A DNA stretch of 64,000 nt from Vitellaria paradoxa (lineage: Eukaryota; Streptophyta; Magnoliopsida; Ericales; Sapotaceae): NCBI GenBank assembly GCA_019916065.1, contig CM034233.1:26671936-26735935 (forward strand), written 5' to 3'. The translations under genes and the position numbers were made by a program. This document shows positions 57,850-64,000 of this stretch, in pieces. The notes beneath the pieces are model-generated. The model was not told the origin of the DNA. It made no database searches and saw nothing but the letters and a program-made list of their open reading frames with translations. Position 1 is the stretch's first letter; each line of letters starts with the position of its first letter.

Positions 57850-59355
57850 CATAATGGCGTGCTGCAAATGCTGTTGTTATGAGTTAGTTATAGCGTAGCT
57901 TGGAGTCCTCAGTTTTGCACAATGTTGCTTCATGTGAGATGTCGAAGGCTATTTAGGATTCCTTAGCACTCTTTTTCACAAGAGGAGTAACATTTCAGAG
58001 ATATTTGAGGCTTATGAGCAACTCTTCTCGTTTAAGCAGGGGTGATTGTACATTGACTGAGTATTATAGCACGTTTAAGGCATTTGGTGGGTCATTGCTT
58101 TCTATAGTTTCAGCACTGTCCTAAGAGTTAAGTCTAAGATGATACAAAAATGGGATGAACTTATAACCGTTTCACTGCTTGCAGGGGCTGATGAGAATAT
58201 TTGAGAATATCGAGATCATCTTCTACCTGGTAAGGCTATTCTTACCATGACCAATGCTTATTCTCCAATTAGAGAGATCATCCTTAGGCCATCATTCTCA
58301 GGTACCATCTTCTACCTCCAGTTGTATTGATTCTACTACCTTGGTTAGTGATTCTAGAAATCGTGGGGGCTCTTCTGGTTCTCGAGGAGTTTCATGTGGT
58401 GGTGGTTGTGCTCCTCGTAGTGGATCTTGTGGTGGTGGTCGGCCTTTTGGACATGGTACCAGGAAACGTGACTATTGTGGTGGTACCAACCATACTAAAC
58501 CATATTGCTGGTAGACGCATGGGTGACCAACTAATCAAGCCCATCATGTTACTGCTGAGGCCACTGACTTTGCTTCTGGCTCTATTGACATTGGTCTAGC
58601 ACACTGTTGAAATGTGGTAGTGTGTCCTTGGTTCCTTTCTCTATTGCCAAGTTAGATGCTATTGTACAGGCTCTTCACATTTCTCGCTCTTCCTTCTTCG
58701 TCTCCATCTTTGCTATGGCTCTCACCCACTCACGTAGTACTGTTTACTTCATTATCTGCTTCATAGCGGGTTATTGACTCAAGAGCTAGTATACGTTTCT
58801 CATAACCCTTCTCTATTTTCTAATTTGTTTACTACTTCCCATCATCTAACCTTAGTTGATGGGTGCTCCCAGTCTATCGTTAGTAAAAGACATCTTCGGC
58901 CATCTCCCTCCTTATCCTCACCCCCAAGCTTTTATATTCCCAAACTTTCTTTTAGTTTATTATCTGTGAGTTAGCTTACTAAACCTTTGAATTGTTCTAT
59001 AATCTTTTCTCCCTTTTTATGTATTTTTTAGGACTTAATGTCTATGAGGATGATTGGTTCGGGAAGTGAGCCGGATGGACCTTACTACCTTGATTCGGTC
59101 GGACTTTACTACCTTGATCCGGCTGGACTTTACTACCTTGATCTGACCATCCTTTCTTCTACCTCTCATTTTGTTTTTAGTCATTGATGTTCCCTTTCCA
59201 GTGATATTGTTGTTTAAATCATTTGTCTTTACCTAGGCTCAAGCTTACACTCCCTAGTCTTAAGTCTATTTCAAGTCTTGAATGTAAGGTTTGTCATTTT
59301 GAAAAGTATCACTGCAATTTGTTTCCAAGTAGTTGTACTAGTCGTGAGTCTAAAC
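57850..59355 (+). pseudogene. Copia-4 gag-protease-pre-integrase remnant
   Basis: Plus-strand copia reading, in broken frames: gag block with MSW..SLESSVLHNVASCEMSKAIWD and a TLTEYYSTFKAF segment (58050-58085), a Gly/Ser-rich linker, zinc knuckle DYCGGTNHTKPYCW (58470-58513), protease region (HNPSLFSNLFTTSHHLT, about 58799) and LPKLSF..LLSVSQLT, then the start of GAG-pre-integrase. At 59077-59148 a 24-bp unit coding GLYYLDPA-like is present three times. The reading ends at 59355 where copia-3 begins. No 5' LTR is recognised upstream; the gag start is lost. Confidence 0.75.
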
Positions 59356-59532
59356 TATGAAAAATTAGAGAATGAATAGTTTCATATATCAAAATGTGTG
59401 TACAATACCCTCAATATATACACAATATGCCCTAGATATAAAAGGAAAACAATCAAAACTACTATCTTCTAATTTAGGAATACATATTCACACTTCTTAA
59501 AATAACTGAATTACTAAATACATTTTTCAACA
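59356..59532 (-). repeat. Copia-3 3' LTR (177 bp)
   Basis: Shares AAAATTAGAGAATGAAT, TATCAAAATGTGTGT and CCCTAGATATAAAAGG with 63765-63885. In minus sense it starts TGTTGAAAAATG. Confidence 0.78.
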
Positions 59533-59539
59533 CTCCCCC

Positions 59540-60910
59540 TCAAGTTGGTGAATAGATATTGTCTATTCCCAGCTTGGTAACAATTGTCTGAAACATAGGG
59601 TTGCTCAAACCTTTGGTAAGCACATCTGTAAGTTGGGAGTTAGTGGACATATAAGGTGTACAGATCAAGCCACTGTCTAGTTTTTCTTTGATGAAGTGTC
59701 TGTCCACCTCGATGTGTTTGGTTCTGTCACGTTGCACCGGATTGTGTGCAATATTGATTGCAGATTTGTTGTCACAGTAAAGTCTCATAGGACCTTCCCA
59801 CTTGATTTTTAAATCTTCCAAAATAATCTTCAACCATAATAGCTTACAAACTCCTTGTGCCATTGCTTAAAATTTTGATTCAACACTTGACCTCGCCACC
59901 ATATTTTGTTTCTTGCTTCTTCATGTAACTAGATTTTTATCAAGAAAAGTATAATACCCAGTTGTAGATCTTCTATCAGTTATTGACCTAGCATAATTAG
60001 CATCTGTGTAAGCTTCAAGTACAAGTCCAACATTCTTTCAAAACAAAATACCTTTTCCTGGAGTTCCTTTAAGATAGTGCAACACCTTATAAACTGCCTG
60101 TAAGTGAACTTCTTTAAAGTTGTGCATCTCCTTGTTAACAGTAACATTCCCTTCTGCTTTTCTAAGTTTGTGGTTGGAATCTATTGGTGTTTTTGCTGGT
60201 TTGCATGCTAATATCCTGATATCTTTCAAAAGGTCAGTATTGTACTTTTGCTGAGAGATAAAGATTCTTTGCTTTAAGTGTACCATTTCAATCCCCAGAA
60301 AATATTTTAATCTTCCTAGGTCTTTAATTTCGAACTCTTTTGTCAGACTTCGTTTCAGAGTTTGTCTTTCCTTCTCATTATTTCCTGTCAATATTATATC
60401 ATCAACATATGCTAACCGGATTGTAACTTCCCCTGAGTCTGAGTGCTTGATGAAGAGTGTATGGTCTACTTGGCTTTATTTATATCCCATGACTAACATT
60501 ACTTTGGTGAATCTCCTGAACTAAGCTATAAGAGACTATTTTAATCCATACAATACCTTTTTAAGCTTGCACACTTTATTGGCTGCTAGATTCCGACGAA
60601 AGCCTGGTGGAATTTCCATGTAGATTTCCTCCTCTAAATTCCCATACAAAAGGGTGTTCTTCACATCAAATTGTTGTAAGTGTCAATTGTAGTTAGCAGC
60701 TAGGGACAATAAAATTCTGGCTGTCTTCATTTTAGCTACGGGAGCAAAAGTTTCTTGATAATTTATCCTGTAAGTTTGAGAGTATCCCTTAGCCACTAGT
60801 CTTCCTTTATACCTCTCAAGTGTGCCATCTGTTTTATACTTAATTGTGAAAACACATTTACATCCCGTTAGTTTTTTTTCCTTTTGGTAAGTCTACCACC
60901 TCCCAAGTCT

Positions 60911-60942
<32 letters not shown>

Positions 60943-62971
60943 CCAAAGGCCTGCATTTTAACATTCATGGCATTTCTCCAATATCCACAGGCCAAAGTCT
61001 CAGATTGTGTGGTAGGAATGAACAGTATTTAAGCTCATAAGAAAGCTCCGATGAGATTATGAACATTTTTCAAAAGACACAAAATGTGAGAGTGGGTATA
61101 ATGGGTGTTTAGTGTATTCCCTAGTTCCTTTCCTGATAGCAATAGGCAAATTAATATCAGATATAGGTTCAGCTGGCAAAGAAGGACTAGAAACTGTTAC
61201 CTCATTTCTAGAGTTAGAGTCTGATTCTTGGACTTGCACTGGTTCAGGAATTGGATTCTTCTTCCTTAAGTACACCTGAGAGAATCATGGGTTATCAATA
61301 GTGTCATCACCTCTTGTCACAGGTTCAGGAGTATTGGTTTGTGAGAAGATGGGTTGAGGCTAATTTTGATAAGGGGGCTAGTTCTGAGAGGGACAAGGAG
61401 GCTAGTTCTGAGAGGGTTGGTTCTGGCAAGATACAAGTGTAGGTACAAATGATTGTAAATCAAGAAGGAAAAAATCTCTATCCTTATCTAAAAATACCGT
61501 CTCTTCCTGGAGATAAAGTGTAGGAAAGTAAGACTCATGCTCAGCAAAAGTGACATCTGTAGAAATAAAGGTTCTTTTGGTAGGAGGATGATAGCACTTG
61601 TACCATTTTTTTCCCACAAAAACACATCTTAGTGCTCTGGGGTCCAGCTTCCCTCGATTTTGGTTGTGGATATGAACAAATGACACAACCAAATATTTTT
61701 GGAACAAAATGATTTGTGGTATGAAGATCAGGGTAGAAATGAGAGAGCATATCCATAGGACTTTGAATCCCAAAACCCTTGATGGCAATTTATTTATGAG
61801 ATGTGTAGCTATAAGAACGGCTTTCCCCTAATAATGTTTTGGCGCATTGTTTTGAAATAGAAAGGCCTGGGTTGTAATAAGTAAGTGTCCATTTTTTCTT
61901 TCGGTTACTCCATTCTGTTGTGGGGTATTAACACAAGATGACTCATGAATGATCCCTCTCATTGGAAATAAGGTGACAAAATTTGATTGATATAATCTTT
62001 AGCGTTATCTGATCGAAACTTTTTGATTTGAACCCCAAATTGAGTTTTGATCATGTTATGGAAATTTGGAAAGACACTACTCACATCAGACTTGGATTTC
62101 AACAGGAAAAGCCAGCTGATTCTAGTACAATCATCAATATAAGAAATAAATCATCTAGCACCTGAAATATTTGGGATAGTAGATGGACCCCAATGTCACT
62201 ATGGATCAATGCAAAAGGAATAAAGCTTCTGGTATTACTCTTTGGAAAGCTTACACGTTTGTGTTTTGCTAGTTCACAGACATCATAATGAAAGTTCTCA
62301 CTTTTTAGCCCTTTGAATAAAGAAGGAAACATGATTTTAAGGACTTCGAAGGAAGGGTGTCCAAGTCTGCGATAGTGAAGTCATATTCTATCTTTATTGG
62401 TATGAGAATGCTTGGAAAGAAATGATAGAGGTGATTTACCATTGCTAATATTCAAGTTTTCAGGTAATTCAAGGTAGTAAAACCCATCTTTCCCCTTTGC
62501 ACGTCCAATTGTCATCCCTGATCCCTAGTCCTGAAATGTACAATGAGTGGGAAAAAAGATGACTTTGCAATCCAAATCATGAGAGAGTTTATGAATAGAT
62601 ACAAGATTAGTGAATAGTTTTGGAACATGGAGTACATTCCTAAGAATAAATGAGAGACTAATCTTGATATCTCTAACACCTGCTACAATGGTTAATGAAC
62701 CATCTGCAGTAGCTATTTTTCTATTGTTAGGACAAGGAACATATGTACTAAATTTATGAAAAGAATGTGTCATATGATCTATTGCTCTCGAGTCAATAAT
62801 CCAAGAATTCACAAATGAACTATATGAGGCATTTAAATCATGTGAAAGAGGAAATTTACCTGAATATGCTAGTGAACAGGTACTTGTGGGGTTAAGGTTT
62901 TTAAGAGTTACCATTATGTCCTGCAGCCTCTCGTTTGTCTCAGACTTGATGATAGAAAAATAGAATGGCAT
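59540..62971 (-). pseudogene. Copia-3 pol (protease, integrase, reverse transcriptase, RNase H) remnant
   Basis: Protease in 62971-62525 with WIIDSRAIDHMTHSF, where the active site reads DSR in place of DSG. GAG-pre-integrase/integrase follows in fragments (62332-62099, CELAKHKRVSFP and LIHSDIG; 61788-61402 with LRCVFVGKK and the C-terminal integrase tail). Reverse transcriptase spans about 61050-60400, where AYVDDIILTGNNEKER keeps the catalytic YVDD, and 60391-60038 (FEIKDLGRLKYFLGIEM, YLKGTPGKG). RNase H 59863-59540 has LYCDNKSAINIAHNPV, RTKHIEVDRHFIKEKL and LTDVLTKGL. A 31-base T run (60912-60942) and several stops break the frame. Confidence 0.85.
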
Positions 62972-63752
62972 TGGGTCTTATCGGATGTCTTGCTAGAGGA
63001 TCACCGACCGGTCACTGGAACTTCGCTGGAGGTCGCTTGATATCTGGTTTAGGTCGCTGGAGGATGGCGATGCCTGTGGTGTGGTTCGTTGGAGATAGAT
63101 GTCGCTGGAAATACACGAAAGTGTATTGGAAGAACTGTAAGTGGTCTACTGTCAACGAAGGGTCGTCAATGAAGGATTCTGATTGTCAACAAAGATAGAG
63201 ACGATCGCAACTACTGCAAAGGACAACTTTGATCGACGATGGCGAACGACTAGGAAGGTTTGATCGATGATGATGAAGGAATCGACCCCCACTGTGATCG
63301 ACGATTGACAATGATGGGAGAATCGACGATCGAAGGAATAGAATTCCACTGTGATCATCGATTGAGGAGAACTGATGATTGAAGGATCGATATTATATTC
63401 AATGATCAAGGAGAATCAGCGATCGAAGGAATCGATCCAACGCCCTTCGACTGAGATCGTTCGATTTTGGGTAGCAATGGTGACTTTGATCGCTAAGGAT
63501 TCTGAATCGACAACCACAACTGATGACAATAGGTTTCTGGATTGATTCCCTTCGCCAAATTTCTGGATTGTCAACAGCGATGTTCTATCGGCAGCGGCGA
63601 TGCTTCTAGACTTTCTGAATAATCAGCAATTAAGGCTGAGAAAATTTTTTGAATAATCAGCAATTAAGGCTGAGGAGAAAAAAAAAAGGAAAAAACTATG
63701 CCTAGCAATGAAGGCTAAACAACCAAGAACAATTTTCTCAGAGAGCTTAGAG
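62972..63752 (-). other. Copia-3 leader with GATCGACGAT-type repeats
   Basis: The segment between the primer-binding site and protease is GC-normal and contains many near-repeats of GAATCGACGATCGAAGGAAT-like words (63240-63440). It has replaced or lost the gag coding region. Short frames on both strands have no motif. A 35-bp block (TTTTTTGAATAATCAGCAATTAAGG-like) occurs twice near 63610-63680. Confidence 0.5.
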
Positions 63753-63885
63753 CTCTGATACCATGTGGAAAATTAGAGAATGAATAATTTCATTTATCAA
63801 AATGTGTGTATAATACCCTTAATATATACATAATATGCCCTAGATATAAAAGGAAAAATAATCAAAATTGCTATCTTCTAATTTA
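63753..63885 (-). repeat. Copia-3 primer-binding site and truncated 5' LTR
   Basis: GCTCTGATACCA on the plus strand (63753-63764) is the exact complement of TGGTATCAGAGC. The LTR portion 63765-63885 is collinear with the 3' LTR for 121 bp and then ends abruptly in copia-4 sequence; the outermost ~55 bp of this LTR are missing. Confidence 0.8.
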
Positions 63886-64000
63886 ATGAACTTTGGTACT
63901 TTGTCGATTCTGTTAATTATTATTCCCATATGATTTTGTTATTTTGAATGAAATCTCGCTCAGAGCTGCCTATTGTTGTTTTGCCCTTTTATAATGAAAT
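63886..64000 (+). pseudogene. Copia-4 integrase remnant, continuing past the window
   Basis: In one frame this reads, with a stop, a sequence close to the copia integrase block around the second catalytic Asp (YFVDSVNYYSHMILL, then MKSRSELPIV and PFYNEI). It is the downstream continuation of the copia-4 reading that stopped at 59355; about 20-30 codons of the family are missing at the junction. Confidence 0.6.

Larger units (their letters stand above)
59356..63885 (-). mobile_element. Copia-3: Ty1/copia retrotransposon inserted in copia-4
   Basis: Minus strand, about 4.5 kb. The 3' LTR is 59356-59532, preceded (minus sense) by the polypurine tract at 59533-59548 (CTCCCCCTCAAGTTGG on the plus strand). 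The 5' LTR is 63765-63885, truncated, with a perfect primer-binding site TGGTATCAGAGC (63753-63764, reversed). Between them are a leader, protease, integrase, reverse transcriptase and RNase H. Almost all of gag is missing between the leader and protease. Copia-4 coding resumes right after 63885, so copia-3 is nested. Confidence 0.85.
52815..64000 (+). other. AIP1 intron 1, at least 11.2 kb, loaded with transposable elements
   Basis: Runs from the GTGAGT donor to the window edge with no recognisable exon 2. It carries a 13-base C run (52884-52896), a TRIM, a 27-base A run (54022-54048), an (AT)n tract (about 54141-54162), a MITE-like segment at about 54487-54802, two hAT-like repeats (55058-55720, 57206-57700), and copia-3 inside copia-4. 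Stretches 53863-54480, 55721-57205 and 57701-57850 show nothing else I can name. Confidence 0.7.

Noticed and set aside
58254..58599. Two overlapping Gly/Ser- and Val/Leu-rich frames
   Set aside because: They are shifted readings of the copia-4 gag linker and zinc-knuckle region.

Overview
The window is nuclear DNA from a flowering plant. It is strongly AT-rich and intron-bearing, with two host genes of normal base composition sitting in a dense layer of Ty1/copia retrotransposons, a Mutator-like element, a TRIM and many short TIR elements (MITEs). The species cannot be named from sequence alone. No tRNA, rRNA, CRISPR or prokaryotic operon was seen.

Host genes. (1) Positions 2889-6725, minus strand: an apparently intact three-exon LPR1/LPR2-type multicopper oxidase (secreted ferroxidase family) of 579 residues. 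All four copper-ligand motifs are present, but the last is split by an intron into a 17-codon final exon. (2) Position 52423 to beyond the right edge, plus strand: the first exon of an actin-interacting protein 1 (AIP1/WDR1-type WD40) gene. No second exon was found in the remaining 11 kb, so intron 1 is very long and holds a TRIM, MITEs and two copia elements.

Layout. 1-2.9 kb: AT-rich spacer with a 147-bp Tourist-type MITE and a longer TIR-type repeat. 2.9-7.1 kb: LPR-like gene, a 2-kb intron with MITEs, and a microsatellite-rich 5' region. 7.4-10.4 kb: decayed TIR repeats and a possible tRNA-derived SINE. 10.9-14.8 kb: a Mutator-like element with ~140-bp terminal inverted repeats and a dead FAR1-type transposase, containing another repeat. 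15.8-17.1 kb: probable solo LTR. 18.4-23.5 kb: 3'-truncated copia (copia-1, minus). 25-27 kb: almost pure A/T repeat array. 27-33 kb: MITE-rich spacer, including a MITE inside a TIR element. 35.6-49.6 kb: copia-2 (minus), bounded by TTAGA duplications and interrupted by a solo LTR (AAGCC duplications), a gag-only LTR element (CATGT duplications) and a smaller unclassified insertion with its own MITE. 49.9-50.4 kb: orphan RNase H-like fragment. 52.4-64 kb: AIP1 exon 1 and intron 1, carrying a TRIM (GTTTA duplications), hAT-like repeats and copia-3 (minus) inserted in copia-4 (plus).

How it fits together. I see no new enzymatic or defence system. The most noteworthy object is the gag-only, pol-less LTR element at 41866-47048. 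It has both LTRs, a primer-binding site, a polypurine tract and exact target duplications, and fits the non-autonomous class described as TR-GAG. The three exact target-site duplications around and inside copia-2 let the order of insertion be read. Stop codons in several dead elements lie at TGG or CAG/CAA-type codons, as expected from decay of methylated cytosines.
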